DNA of 64,000 nucleotides from Triops longicaudatus (GCA_022885665.1 JAGQDJ010000202.1:62001-126000), one strand, 5' to 3'. Positions 1 to 13,553 are shown, counted from the first letter of the stretch. The notes: generated by a model from the sequence alone, not told the origin. Made by a program: numbers and translations.

Positions 1-62
1 ATCGTGAGCACACGTGAGTTGAGCACTCAACCTAATCTTGGGGTATTCGCTGTGACAATCAG

Positions 63-2041
63 GTTCCTCTACTGGAGCGACTGGGGTCAAGCTCCGAAAA
101 TCGAAAGATCGTATCTCGACGGGTCTAATCGCGAAGCTATTATCACCTCGTACCTAGGATGGCCTAATGGACTGGTCATAGATCTGCAAGCTCAGCGACT
201 TTACTGGGCTGATGCACAAACTGATCGTATCGAAACCTCGGATCTGGAAGGCAAGTTCCGAGTGACCCTCTTGCAAGGGGTAACTCACCCTTTCGGTCTG
301 ACGCAGGTTAGTTTACGATTCCTCATTTTTTATCTTTATTGTTTTGCGATTTTTCATATTTCCGCTTTTATATTTTTAATTTTTGTGATTTCCGACTTTT
401 ATGTGTTTCCATTTCAATGCACTTTTATGTATTTTTTATTTATTTTCTTACTAATCGTCCTCGGTGCACACCGAAGCCTATTACTGGGTCTTATGTTGAC
501 AAGCACTTACAACTTATGTGACTAGGCTTAAAATCACAAGGACTTTTTTTAATGTGTTTATTTATTAGCGGCCATATTTCACATTCGTTGTAATATTTTA
601 AGCCTTTTCATGTGTAAAGGCATTGTTAGGGATTTTTTAGTTGTACAGTTAAGAAAATGATTTTTTCAATATTTTTGCCTGTTTCTTAAAAATACTCAAT
701 TTTTTTTTTAAATAGCTGGGGGCGTATCTGTACTGGACAGATTGGCGAAGTAAGTCCATAGAGCGTGTGGACAAGGAAGGGGGTGATCGCACCCTCTTGC
801 GGTCAGGCTTGGATGGACTTATGGAGATCCGGGCAGTTTCGCCGTTGCGACAAACTGGCTCCAATCCTTGTGCCCCTGCTGAAGGGTACGGCAACTGCTC
901 GGTAGCTCAGTTGTGTCTATTCCGCTGGAGTTCACTCGTGTGCGCCTGTCCCGACGATGCGAGCAACGGAGCGTGTATTCCAAGTACGTCTGTTTATGGA
1001 GTGTGACGAAGAGCGGAAGATAGACGAGCACGCTTTTACGTATTTTATTTTTTTCTCTCCTTTGAAGGCGTGGTCCAAGTGCCGGTACCCGAAGAGTCCG
1101 CAATTCTTAAGACAAATGAAGGTTTAGGAAGCAGTACGTTCGCAGGTGGCGATCTGCTCACGGATCACAAAGTATACGACTCGGCACCGTATTTCTTGCA
1201 CCCGTCACTATGGATATTGGTAGCCGTTGCCGCGATGTTTATGTTCATCGTAATTATTACGATGACCTTCCGCTGCCGTCGCGTTCCAGAAGGCAGCGTC
1301 GCGGGATGCTGCGGGTATACGTGGAAGTCCCATGTAACGAACTCGGCCCCGGTTAGCGTTCTTACTTTCGCTAACCCCAATTATAGTTCGTCGGTGCCGG
1401 ACGTCGTTGTTCCCGAAAAGAAATCCTTTTCATGGCACCGCTGGAAGTATGATCGCACGCAGGTAAATTGTCTAAGCGCTGGTGATGTCGGTTTGTACTA
1501 CATAATAGTTAAATGATTTCAAACCTCACGTGCACACTACTCGGCATATAGGCGTGCTTACACTATGCAATGTATTACAATCTGCAATCTAGAGCATTTC
1601 TCCATTGTGTTAAAATGAATCAGCCTTTGGCGCGGAAAAATAATTCTGCTTGGCACAAAATGTAAACTGTACTAAAATTACGTGTGTAAGCGCGCTCTTT
1701 GACCTGGAAAATTGATGAAGACGACGTGTTCTAAGTTTTAATCACGTCAGGAGAGTAGTGTGTACTAGTGTAAATAGGATGTTAAAATCGAAAGCAAATA
1801 ACTGGGGGTTAAGAGGTTACCCAAGATAGAGATGGACTGTGAAAGTAGTGCACGTTTCTAAGGTTTTACCGGTTATTAGGAGCGTGTGTATGATCTTCAA
1901 GAAGACAAACAAAGTCAGTTGGAAGCCGCGGCGTTGATCAGCTATCCACAGCAGCCGGAGCCAGAGCCGGACTCGTGCTCAACGACAAGTCCTCCACCTA
2001 CACCACCAACGCCACCGAATCGGACTGATAGTGCGGAGTGA
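63..2041 (+). CDS. LRP4: LRP4-like low-density lipoprotein receptor-related protein, C-terminal part (5' partial)
   Basis: Exons 63-306, 716-983, 1068-1462 and 1880-2041 join in phase; earlier exons lie before the window. The first two exons give YWTD beta-propeller blades (FLYWSDWG, LGWPNGL, LYWADA, YLYWTDW), as in the last propeller of LRP4. A cysteine-rich EGF-like module follows (NPCAPAEG...CSVAQLCLF...VCACPDD). Exon three encodes a short linker, one transmembrane helix (about SLWILVAVAAMFMFIVIITM) and a cytoplasmic tail with an NPxY-type motif in LTFANPNYSS, matching the equivalent tail position of LRP4. The last exon adds a proline-rich tail ending in NRTDSAE and a stop. LRP4 is a single-pass surface receptor; in vertebrates it is the agrin co-receptor acting through MuSK and a modulator of Wnt signalling. 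LRP5/6 or LRP1 are less likely because the tail resembles LRP4. The last exon rests on a good acceptor and matching phase, not on homology. Confidence 0.85.
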
Positions 2042-5000
2042 TGAGACCTGAACAAAAGGAGGATACAGAGAATGAGGAGTAGGAGACAAATGTGATATCT
2101 AGCGAAGGGATCATTTACTTTTTTGAAAAGCGGACAAACAAGAGCAAGAAAGGGGGTCAAAGCTTTTTAGATTTTGTACATATTCACTATTTGAAATATT
2201 TCCGTGTGAAGTTCTGGGAAAAAATACGCATTTATTTCCAGGCCGTGCCAAAGTTTACAGTTTTGCAAGTTCACCCTTTACCCCCTTAAAAGATAGCGTT
2301 CCAAAGCACTTTTTTATAAACACGAGCTTTATAGTTTTAGACAATTTTAAGAAAATGTAAGAAAGAAGCAGACAAGACTCATCACATGAAAGGTAAAAAA
2401 ATATGGACTGCTTTATGATCTCTTTAATTATTACAACTATTGTGCTTTTATAATTCCATGTTGCTGACGAATGTTCGGGTCGTTGTCCCGAACGACCTCT
2501 TACTGACAGCTAGTCCCTTGTTTCTATTTTAAACGGACCTCAAAGAAGGTATTGTTGTAGCTCATTGACACTGGAAGAGTGAATGAGCCGCGGAATGTTT
2601 TGTGCTCAAAATTTTCAAGCCGAAAAGGAATAAACGATGTGTTAGAACATTTGTATTGGCTGAAAGAAAAGAACAAATAAGGTTGTTTATGTAATGTTGC
2701 GTTGGTCATCAACAATAAATGGAAAGGTGGGAGGCGTGTCACAGTGTGTCCCACCCAGAGTCCAGCACAAAATGACCTTCCCTGGCTTGCTTTATAGTTC
2801 CAGTTTTAATCCAACTCAGGGCAGGTGTTGCTAGTGCTACGGGTCGACTAAAACTTGGGTTAGCTTAAGTGAACCCACGTCTGCATGACGGCAAGTGCAT
2901 CCAGGGGTAAATAGTGTCGCCTAGGAATGTTCATTGTCTGTGCACTAATACGTAAGTGGGCTTGATAAGGAGTCTCGGGAGAGTCAGAAAAAGCATATCG
3001 CTTCATAACGCTCCATTGACTCACTTCACTCGCTGTGGAACGAAATGAATGTAAGTTGAAGAAGACGGCGTGGGGGGCCCGCGAGGAAAAGCAAAAGCAG
3101 GGTGGAAGGACAGATTCGACGTTTGCTGTTCAGTAGACCAAGTGCGAGCAAACATCATCAGAGGCATCTCCCCTTGCCTTTACGATCCAATGTGTCAATA
3201 TTGACCCCGATCTCCGGCTGGGTTCCAGAAAGTCGAATTTTTTCCCTTATCTCATTCTTTGCTTGATCCGAGTTGTCAAGAAGAATCTCGGATATAAATA
3301 GTTCCTCCTGATGTACCCGCGTTAGCTTTGACGAAAATTGATCCTTTCTAAGTCCCGTTTTCTTGAAAGAAAAAAGGAAGGGGGATTTCGGAGTCGAGGG
3401 AAAGAGAGCTGCAAAGAACTGGCGGAACATCCGACAGTGGAGTCCGTCAGATTGTCAGATAAAAACCCTTTTTAAGGAATGTAAAAATCCCTGAGAACGG
3501 GCTGTAGCACACATTGACTTTTTGTATTATAGAAACATGTTCAGGAGGAATGGCCCATTGCTTGAAGGGATTGGAGAGGAAAAGGATTCTTTACCGAACG
3601 CAATCATCGATCCTTTGACATGTAAGTATGGAATGCGTGGTGTGGTGGAACAACGACTATGGGACGTAAAGCCCACGACAAGGAATGTATATGAAGTGTG
3701 GTAGCACCATGCTTAAAACCCCACTCGCGGCGCGGCTGCTTACCACGCCGTGCGCACCGCGCTCTTAATCCTTTAGTACTGTCATTAAATGAGGAAGACA
3801 GGAGCCGACAACAAGGAAAAAAGGACAACAACCAGCCCAGAACTGCTCTCTTTTTTGGGTCCCCGTCGATCTTTCACAGAATGGAGCATCGCTGTGAAAA
3901 GGCAAAACTACCGAGGAAAACCCACTACCGGAAAACATGGTTTAGTGGATCTGCTTAAAGTCAGCAGTCAGAATGATGGATAGACGCCACGGTTCGGTCT
4001 GGACACTTTAGATACAACGACTCGAGTGTGAAGTAACTTACACTAGCCCAGTCTTTTGGCTTCCCTGCTTTAAGAAATTACTTCTCGTGGAAATCGAATA
4101 ACTTTTTTCACCCTCCTCATTTTGTCAAATCGCTGCAAAAGGGGAGTTGCCAGAAAAGCGAGAGCTCTTTAAGGCTGTTAGCATAGAACAGTGGGTATTC
4201 GGATTTGAATGTAGACATTGGCATTGGGGAAACATTGGAAGGGAGGAGTTTCAAGTTGCGAAGGAACAGAGATTTTATCGACTGCTTAATTGTCTTGTCA
4301 TTGTAAAGAAAAGTCCTCCGTCGAGCTTATATCCCCCTGTATGCAGGCATGCATGCACAACATTCCCCTACCGCTTTTGTTTACGTCATCGTTTCCCAGT
4401 TAGTTGTCCTTTTGGCTTGCGAAAGCACCACTTCTCACCATTACCCAAGTCTGCTCCCCTGCTACCCCCTCCAGTTCTGTAAGAAACTCGGCTGCCTGTT
4501 ATGAATATCGTACTTGCTCCATCAGCATTGATCGATTGAACGGGAGGCCTTAATCGGCATTTAGTGCCACCCTCCTTCAACGGACACGGTACCGCCTCGC
4601 ATTCTTCATTCCCCCCGTTTTATTCAACCCCCTTCTTCGATGACATACGAAGCAAGAACACGGATCTGGCAGCCTTTTTAGATGCCAATCTGCGTTTCTG
4701 CCAAGGAAACTTGAGTTACACCGATCTTATTGTCTTTCAAAAGTATCCACAACAATGCTGACTTGGCGCGACGTTAAGGGTAGAGTAGTAAGGGGTAAAA
4801 GCAGCAAAAAGGCACTCACTCACCAGCAAGGTTTTGTCGTAGCTTTGCATCATGATCGGGAAGCGACCATTTAAATCAGAACAAGGAAAAGGCTTTTTGG
4901 AACACAAACGTCCAGTGGGAGAGGGTGGTGACAGGAGAGTTTTCCCAACGTGCGAAGACGGTGATGCCATGCATTATAAGTCGAAAGGGTGTCAGATAAG

Positions 5001-5928
5001 GGGACGATGTGTAAGACCCATTTGCTGATTGCCTTGTCTCCAGGCGCCGCTGCAATGCATAACAGAAATTGACAGAAGCAATTTCGTAATGGGATTGTTT
5101 TCTTCAAGCAGGCCGCAACTTTCCTTCCACTAATTCTTTCCTACCTGAAACTAAATCTCCAGTACATTGTTGCGTGTTTAAAGTTGTTAGCATAATGTGC
5201 TGTCACCATCTTATTCTAACTACTTAAGCCGATCATGCCTAAGGATGACTTGTATCAGCGGGGTTGTGGAGAATGCTTAGGTAGGATCAGTTGTCAAAGG
5301 GATTACAGTTTAATTTAGGGTAAAGAATAGCGCTAGACTTCAAGTCATGGTAGCGACGTCTCCTTTGCTAATCACCTCTTTGTCAGTCTTTCAAGCGCCT
5401 GAATAGCGCCGCTTCCTCATGTGCTAATGAACAATCTCGGTTCTGTCAACGGACAGCAAATGCCTTCCGTTTTCAAAGCTACACAGAACGCCCCAGTTTC
5501 GCTTCCAGGTGTGGAGCAAGTAACAAGTTGCCGGTACCGTCACATCGGGAGAAGGGTGTGTAAAGGATGAACGATTTACCACCTCGAGTCAGATGGGGGG
5601 TTGGATATGGCTAATGAGATTATCACCCCAATATGCTTGTATGTCACGTTACCTTGTCCCAACCCTTAGCAGTAATGTCTGAAAACCAGTAATCTATAAA
5701 CGGTTTATGGATTACGTGGTAAATATCTGCTATCTTCTTACCCGTAAGCCAGAATATAAACACCCTAAAAACGTCGCAGAATATATGGCTTTATAGGTTA
5801 CCGGGAAACGTTTAATGAGACCAGTTATGGATACCAAACGGTTTTATTACTTGGACAGTTTTTTTCCCTTATCACCCCTCTACTGCATGACTACCGTCAT
5901 CGCGACAAATATTTTTACCGGAAAATAT
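2042..5928. other. intergenic, no recognisable gene
   Basis: After the LRP4-like stop no reading frame in either direction resembles a known protein. The longest open frames are about 110 codons or less and lack a coherent splice pattern. Local GC is somewhat higher around 3.0-4.7 kb. The start of this stretch is presumably LRP4 3' UTR. A small hairpin (GTTCGGG and CCCGAAC around a 7 nt loop) sits near 2474-2494. Confidence 0.5.
2714..2719 (+). promoter_or_regulatory. possible polyadenylation signal for the LRP4-like gene
   Basis: First AATAAA on the plus strand after the LRP4-like stop codon, about 670 bp downstream. Such hexamers occur by chance, so support is weak. Confidence 0.25.
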
Positions 5929-6215
5929 TATAAAAGTTTGCCTTTGCCTTCTTTTTGGCTTCGAGACGAGAAACGATGACGTAAGGTCAGTTGGGCGTGT
6001 CTTAGTTTTGGTAACCGCCAATCCAGCGATCAGCTTTGGCTAGTACTATTTCGCTTCCGATTGCGCACCGAAACCTTCGGGGACGAATTCCGGCAAGAGT
6101 TGGGAACACCAACGCGGGTTCCAAACGAGGTCAGCTGGTGCTCCAGTCAGACTTACACGCGGAACGGGATTCTGCGACCTGCCCGGGAACCCAAGGACAC
6201 ACCGCTTACAAACAG
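5929..6215 (+). promoter_or_regulatory. candidate TATA promoter and non-coding first exon
   Basis: TATAAAAG at 5929-5936 is followed by a locally GC-richer stretch containing a CRE-like TGACGTAA (5977-5984). It ends at a strong splice donor, ACAG|GTAAAC, after 6215. This could be an untranslated first exon of the VGLUT gene, with an intron of about 7.3 kb, or of an unseen transcript. No coding potential of known type is visible. This is inference from signal spacing only. Confidence 0.25.
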
Positions 6216-7149
6216 GTAAACTTTCCATACTAGTGGTCTGCAACAACCCACCCTCCTTGTAGTTGACAAAGAACATCCTATTGGAGTGACATAACCTTTT
6301 ACATTCAGTGACCTTCGCAGTTCCCCCACCTCTTTGAGGGGCCGCAGAATCAGGCAGTATTCCGACGAAGTTATTTCTACATTGTGAAGTTTACGGCTTG
6401 TAATTGTGTGTAAATGTCGTTTTTAAACATGAGTAGGCTTTCTGTTTCGTACTTTCTAGCGTATTTTTTTAAATAAAATATGGAACAGCTTTTAAGAAAA
6501 GTTTAGTTAATGATACCGCGAAGCTTACGCTTTAACAGTGTGTGATTCCTAGCACAATTGATGGTTTGGTGTCAAACCAGCACAATCTAACTATTTGCTT
6601 TCTTCTGGTCAGAATTTACGTTCGGGGATCATCTTTCCTTTATCTTTTCTTCTAGGTAACGTGGTGGGGTTCTGCCGCGGCGGCATTGGTAGTTGGCCGG
6701 CCAACAGTTGCGGCATTGTTGTGGCATTATTGTCTGGTCTGGTTTTTCGACGTTGGGCTCAAGTCAGAACTCATTTCTGTTCCGTATTGTGTGATCTTCA
6801 CCAGACGTATATCTGAGCCCAATCATGTTGAGTGCACTTAAGGATAGGGCTGTTACCACCTTCCGAGGGTAAGTGCGAAAACTTGGTTATCGACAAATTA
6901 ACGGTGAGAATGAAGAGGAGAGCTATGCTGACAGCTCCACTTGCTGCTGCATGTCTTTTTCAAGATAGGGCTCCTTTTCTATCAGCTAATAACGTTCTCT
7001 CGGTGCTAATCGCGCGAGCTGCAAAAGTAAAGCTATACCTGAGGTGCCTCGTCTCATAACCGTCGAGGCTTTGATTCACTTCTGCTACCGGCAGCTCGAA
7101 GGGGTGTTTGCTTTTACCAGGAGACTCTCCGTTACAATACTGACTGTCT

Positions 7150-7794
7150 TTGTCAGGCAATTATCTCTTTCTAAATGCAGTGACTGGAAGACAACCTACT
7201 TTGTTCAGTGCGGAACGTAAATTGCTCAAAATTGCCTTCTTAAAAGAGGTGCCAATCAATAGTCCGTGCGTATTTACCAAACTTCTTGCAGTGATGTGTT
7301 CTTCCTTCGTCCATCAAACGTCAAGAGGGAGGTTGGCCAAAAGCTCGCTTGTGTTGACTTTCCTCCCGGAAATCTTTCTGACGAGTGGGTGGACTGAAAG
7401 CTCTTTTGATAGTTATGCTGAAGAAATAACGGGAGATGCAGGGCCTATATCCACTGTCGTACGTTACAGTGCTCTATTACTGGCGAAGACCTCCTACTCA
7501 ATAGTCATACGAGAGTCTCGAGTCTTCACGCCGATCAACCCCATTCGGGGGTTAAATAACTCTTCTTGCGAGATGAGACTTACCCTACCCCAACCCCTCC
7601 TTCCGACAGAATCTCTTAGAATCCAGGAGCAGTCATCCTGCATCTTGATGGCCCGCGGCGTTCTAGTCGGCGGCATCCTGGCGCCAGCCAAACAGGCGCC
7701 ACCATTTTTCTTACTATCTTTGCCAAAACATAGACGTCGGAAGAATGAGGCTGCAGTGCTCTGTCTCCTATATATCTGTCCGACAAGAAAATAA
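7150..7794 (+). other. unassigned 214-codon open reading frame
   Basis: This is the longest unassigned open frame in the window. The frame opens on a non-ATG codon; the first reasonable ATG (7294) follows a splice-acceptor-like CTTCTTGCAG and gives 166 residues ending in a basic segment and LLYICPTRK. I recognise no domain, and the sequence reads like translated non-coding DNA. At this base composition one such frame in 64 kb is uncommon but possible by chance. It may be spurious. Confidence 0.12.
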
Positions 7795-8278
7795 AAAAAA
7801 CTGGAAGAACTATGTACTGACAGATTGCTGCCATACGAGCTAATGTTTTCTTCTTGTTGTAATATCGATATGCTTGTCCTGATTTTGCGAGCTTCATGAT
7901 GTTGCAGTTATGGGTACTAGCATACCTGCGGGGTATGTTGCATGTCGCTTTTTATCTCTGTGGGAAAAGGGAGCGATGTCCTGTAGCGAGTTGTTAATGA
8001 TGGTACAACTTGACTTGGATGATTCCCAAGATACAAGAGGAAAAGGTTTAGTGCTATAAAACATCGTTAATCATGTTCTTTTGTCAAGAAACAACACTGT
8101 GCGTAAGGCGGCAGGAATTTGTAGCTATCTTCGCCCTTTGCTAGAGTAGGCCTTTTTAACTCCTTTTGTCGCCACAGTTAGATGAACACCAGTCTCCTCC
8201 CACGATGCTGCAGCAATAGTGGATTAGCGAGTTAGCTTGTCATTCCTTTCTTTGGATTTGGTAAACAGCCGGTCAGGT

Positions 8279-8313
8279 AAAACTCGATTGCGTTGGGAAG
8301 GCAATCGAGTTTT
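8279..8313. repeat. perfect 13 bp inverted repeat (stem-loop)
   Basis: AAAACTCGATTGC (8279-8291) and GCAATCGAGTTTT (8301-8313) are exact reverse complements separated by the 9 nt loop GTTGGGAAG. No gene model overlaps it. Confidence 0.8.
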
Positions 8314-11073
8314 TCTAATGAAACTCATACTATTTCCTCCGCTTCGTTGGAGCGAGGATGCCAAACACCGCCGGAGGCCTATTGCTGTCACTGTGGTGCG
8401 CATCGGTCAGCGTAGAATCAAGTGATGCTTCAATGACCATATCGTTTAATATCCGGTTTCCCTAGCCAGACTCCCCCCGTCGAACCCTACCCTTCCACAG
8501 AGAGTAATATCCGGTTGTCCCAGTTAGCATCTTCGCAGTATAGTCGATATGCTCTGTATTCATTTTCTCTCCCTTCTTATTTACAAAAAATGCCATATTG
8601 CAGTGCACGAAGCAGAATATTAAGCAGAAGATAGTTCTTGCTACTTAGCTTCCTCAAATCTTCACGGTGCCTCATTATGGCCCAGATTTTTGTTGTCCGC
8701 TCATGCAGTAATGCGATGTTACGCTTGTTGAAACACATGATGTGACCACGTCATTAACGCTTCGCTTGGCTGTCGTAATTCCATTTTTCTGCACGGTCAG
8801 TGGCTGATCGCGGTATAGGTGGGAGGTAAACCGGGGGTTGGGATGAGTAAAAACGGCATCCTTTCCTTAAATTAGCACATAGTAAAACACCCTGCCTGAT
8901 AGAAGTATTGATCCGCGTTTTGAGAAAAAAAAAATTAAAGTACTTCACAACACTTAAGTATGTAAAACTGCCGGCGTTCTGTCTCAGATTCATTCGACGG
9001 AAAACGCACCCTTTTCAAAGATTCGTCCGTAAGTCCTTCGAGCTACGTTTTAGTCATGTGGAGTGGGGGATGATTTGTGGGGGTAGTGTGGCTTTTTGAT
9101 TCATTGCGAGCTGACTTGAGTGAAAAGGCAAAGAAGGGACGGGGTGGAGAGGGTAGTTTCCTTGTGGTGGGCTAATGACTAGCTGACTAGTAGTGCCGCA
9201 TTTGAGAGACCCACATTCAACTCCTTGTTATTGAGGGTTTCCGTTTCTGTACCGAGGGAAGGTTCTTTCAGTACTATTGCAATGTATGACATGTTATTAT
9301 ATCAACCTAGACAAATAATTAGATCATGTAGTAATTGGCTGCGCAATCTTTTCCCCGCATTACAGCAATCTCTGTAAGTTTTGTTCAGATCCCTTTAGCG
9401 TAACATGTCTGTGCAAAAGCTTAGCCTGTCTTCTCCGCTATTCGAAAAGCAGAGCACATTGTTCTTTTGTGCTAGGAAATTATTGTAGTTTATTGCTATA
9501 TTTGCAAGCAGGTTGATCAAAACAACACTTAATTCAAATGAGTAAAACGGAAAGAGAAACCACAGAAATGGCAGCTATTGTTTGGTGTCGCATTGATTGA
9601 ATATCCTGGAAAGCCCCTCGAGATCTATCAAAATTACCTATACGTCACATCTCACTGGCAATTACTTGAACTGCATTCCTTAAGACTTCCCTTGCTAGGC
9701 ACTTCCTTTATGATCTCAGTCTTGGAATTTGAAACTCTTACCACCCTCGCACCCAGGGGTACGGCCCTGCTTCTAACATACAGATTACTTTAACGTATTG
9801 TCATGTGGAACACTGGGAAAGTTGACGTCCAAATTGTACCAACCCCAACTACATCAAATGGCGTGGCGAAATTATCTTCGCTAGCAATATCTCTTTGCTG
9901 TGCATTTGTCCAGTATCAACTTTTTTCGATTGTGCCGTATGATCTTGTAGAAGATAGCCCCAAGTGGTAACTCAAATAGTCAAAGATATAGTTATGCTCC
10001 ATTAACACCTCTTATACCCATTAGTATAGTAAATAGAGTTATTTTAGATGTTTTTGTTTTGCACCGAGAATTGTCAGTCTGGTTCGTAAATGTCTGACTT
10101 GTCATCTTCGGTGTCCACCTTAGCTAGCAAAATTAGAGCTTTGTGGTGTATAAGTTGTCCATAACACTCAAGTTAGTGTTTGGCTTTCATTTCTTGAACA
10201 CCGGAAAAGTTGTATAATAAACGCAGGAAGACCGTGCTTTAAGCTATTGCTAATTACGCTGTATTTGATTCGAAGCAGTTAGGATTTAGTTGCGTGGAAT
10301 TAAGCTAGACAGTTTCAATGATTTGCGAATGTCTTTTTTATAAATTTCAACTTTTTCATGTGGCGTTTCGTATGTCTTACAACTAGTGGCGCCGCGAGGG
10401 GGTTTCCATTAGAGGGTGGGGATGAAGCCCTTAATTTTACTGACTGTACTTGACGATTTTACCGACTGATGTAGTTATGATATTCTTACAACTATTAAAG
10501 ATGGGAACAGTTATTGAAGTAGTATACTTGACTTAAAGTTACGAGATCTATTGGATAGTCCTTGTTCTTCAAATTCTTATTACAAATAAAGTGGAACGTT
10601 TTTTCTTTGCTTTCCATCGCTCACTAACTCATCGCTTAAATCAGTTTCATCCGCAATGACTTGTCGGAAGTATTGCTTTTAGAAAGCGACAGATGAATTG
10701 GTGAACTGGCCAGATCTTTCCCATTTTGGTACACCTGTGTGGGCTTAATGCATTTTTTTGCAGTATAGATTAAAATAATCCTTGCTGATTTCCGGCCTAC
10801 ATGTTAAGCAACGTACAGGCAACGCTTTGCCTGAACGTTCCCTTTTTTTCTTGTTAAGACGCTTCGGTTCAGGTATTGAAGTCATTATGAACTAAAAAAT
10901 TGAATACGTAAAAGCTGCTAGAACCGATAATAAATGCACACAAACGTAACATGAATGCATCCTCCTCCCCCTAACCTTAAAACAATAATCTTATCGCTGA
11001 GTGAAAATATTCATAAAAAGTCTTAAACCTTAAACCGAAGAAAGAAAGACTACCGATAACTGAGACTATTGTG

Positions 11074-11095
11074 AACGAAAAAGCGCTTTTTCGTT
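11074..11095. repeat. perfect 22 bp palindrome
   Basis: AACGAAAAAGC (11074-11084) is immediately followed by its exact reverse complement GCTTTTTCGTT (11085-11095). It lies in AT-rich DNA with no gene nearby. Confidence 0.85.
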
Positions 11096-13553
11096 TTTCT
11101 TGTCTATTTCTACTAATTTCTTAGTAAAAAAGGAAACTCTTTAAGAAGTCCGTAAGGAATAGATTAAGCTAGTAACTTTTTTTTACTTGTGTGGTGGCAT
11201 TTGTGAGTATTTTATTTTTCAAATACGCGTACAAATCTATCCTTCGCTGGTACCACTCTGAACACAAACAAGAAATTGCACAACGAAAATTCCCGAAATA
11301 GCAGTTGCATAAAAATCTTCCTGACTTTCTTAATGTGGTTCAGTTGAAGCATTTGACTATTTAAAAATAACGTTATTTTTAGAAAAAAAAATATGAGATT
11401 GACAAGTATGCTGAATCCCTGAAACTTATAATCGTTTTCAGTTTTGCTCTAAGTTGCACTCCGACGGTTTCAACTAGCACTTTAACCTTGTGTTTTCCCA
11501 GGGTTTTCAACTTTAAGGAGGATTTTGGTGTCTGAGTTAATTTTTAGTGCTTTTTGACTTCGCAAGTCGCATTCTTCTGGCTCGCACGCTCTGCCCCTCC
11601 CGCTCCCCCAAAACCCTTAAACTATAACACGGAAAAAGCATCGGAATTTGATGGGGAACTTTGATTAACTAATTCGCTTGGAGGCGAAATGTTGTGACTG
11701 TGTTTTAACTTAGGAGACATAGAAATTGATTTAAAGACTAAATAACAATTATTTTCCAGCATCTTTATAGACATTGTTACGATAAATTTTAGTAGAATAT
11801 GTTTTATTTATTGCTTGATTTTTTATTTTCTCTACAGCGTCGAAGACCATGTTTTAAATCTTTCTTGAAGTTAAGATTTTAGGCACTACATATTAAAAAA
11901 ATAATAAATAAAGTCCCTCTCAGAAGTTTGATATTAGTTTACTTAACGTGCATTGGAGGACGTCTCTCTTTACAACCAATAACTCTGTATGAAAAAGGTG
12001 TGCTGGATTGGATAATAATGGAAACTCGTGCTGACGGAATAGTTTTGTACACAAATCAGCTTATCACTTTCCTTTTAAATTTCGTTGTGGCTGAGTTCGT
12101 GATATTCCTCCTTCGGATGAGATCATACGTTAATACCGAGTGTTGACAAAGAGATCAAGTTGGTGCTGTCAGGGAAACTGGGTAACTGCTTTTCGCTTCC
12201 TAGTCCAAGTATGGAGGGGGATATAGTGTCTGTTCATTCCTGAAAGAAAACAAGCAAATGCAGATTGGGCGAGCATGCGATCTTCCTTGTTGTCATAGCA
12301 ACTTTTCTTTGTCTGTTGAATGGTACGCGACTGTACAGAGAATTGTCCGTAGTGTGGACAAAGAGAAAAGGATATGGAGCCCCCAAGAACTGAAAGGGGA
12401 GTTGCTGAAGAAAGTTTCTGGAGGAACTTGGCGAATTGTGTATTATTAGTTCGTTCTCTAATACCGTCCTCATAAGTTCTCGTTATCCATCGCATTGTGA
12501 CTCCCTTTGGCTGGCTTTTATTTGCCTTCACCCAGTTGCAACAATGAACTCTTCTTTCTTACTCTAAAGGATGTTTCGGGATTCTATTAGGACATCGTAA
12601 TAGATTCAATCAAGAATTTAAAAGGAAGAGGAAGGCAGAGATCTTGAGCCTTGAGTTTAGAAATGAGCTAAGTAATTTGCATTCTATAGGCTTGATCGAA
12701 AGCAAATCAGGTTCGCCCCTCTTTTCCTTCCAACAACCCGCAGCTAGAGTAGCTAACAGACTTTCCGAAGTGCAGAACGTAGCTATTCAAAAGTGACGCT
12801 CAGCGTTAATGGCCCATCCATCGCGGAACTCGTCGCTCGAAAGCAAGACACCCTAACACTAACGCCGAGCCAGCCTTTTCTATAGTCGCCGCGATTGTCA
12901 AGGCACAAGAGAGCTCAGGCTCGGACGGGGTGTTGAAGGAGGGGAGATATAGTGGTTCAGCCTGCGTAGGAGGTTTAGAGGAAATAGAAAAGAGCTTGGT
13001 AGAGTTTTTGTGTCCTGCTCGATGTGGAATCGCTGTTCTGTAATCCCGGTTGCAGGAAATCTCTCTTTTGATGAGGTTCGCCTATCATCAGATTGAATCC
13101 AAGTCAAGCGAGCCCGACTGTGAAAGTTGGGGAGCTGAAGAAATATAGTGAGGGTACAGGGAGTATCTGAGTAATGTTTTCCACGGCAGCGCTTTAACCA
13201 AGCAAAAAGAAGAAAAAAAAATCTTGAAGCTGGCCAAGGAAGAGGGGAATTTAAGTACTGGACGAATGACCATAAGCGGATTACGCAATCATGACTGGGA
13301 AATCCGTTTTATAAAACTATTACTGCAAGAGATTTTCGTTAGTTAGATCCTTCTACACTCTAGCCGTAAACGGCGTACGTGTTCTAAGTAATGGAAGCTG
13401 TGCTTACAATACAGCCAACGTAGAATTTAAACAGCATTACTGGGACTGATAGCCGCAACTAAGGACATGACTTGAATGCTTAGTGATCGGATTGAGGTCT
13501 AAAGTAGTGGTTCGTGTTCGAAGCTTACGGGTAATGATATAGCAGGAAGACAA

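Larger units (their letters stand above)
6216..13553. other. long stretch without recognisable gene
   Basis: This is either intergenic or the first intron of VGLUT. It contains an unassigned open frame at 7150-7794 (plus), a perfect stem-loop at 8279-8313 and a 22 bp palindrome at 11074-11095. From about 9.3 kb on it is mostly AT-rich, with many stops in all frames. I found no tRNA, rRNA or transposase remnant in it. Confidence 0.5.
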
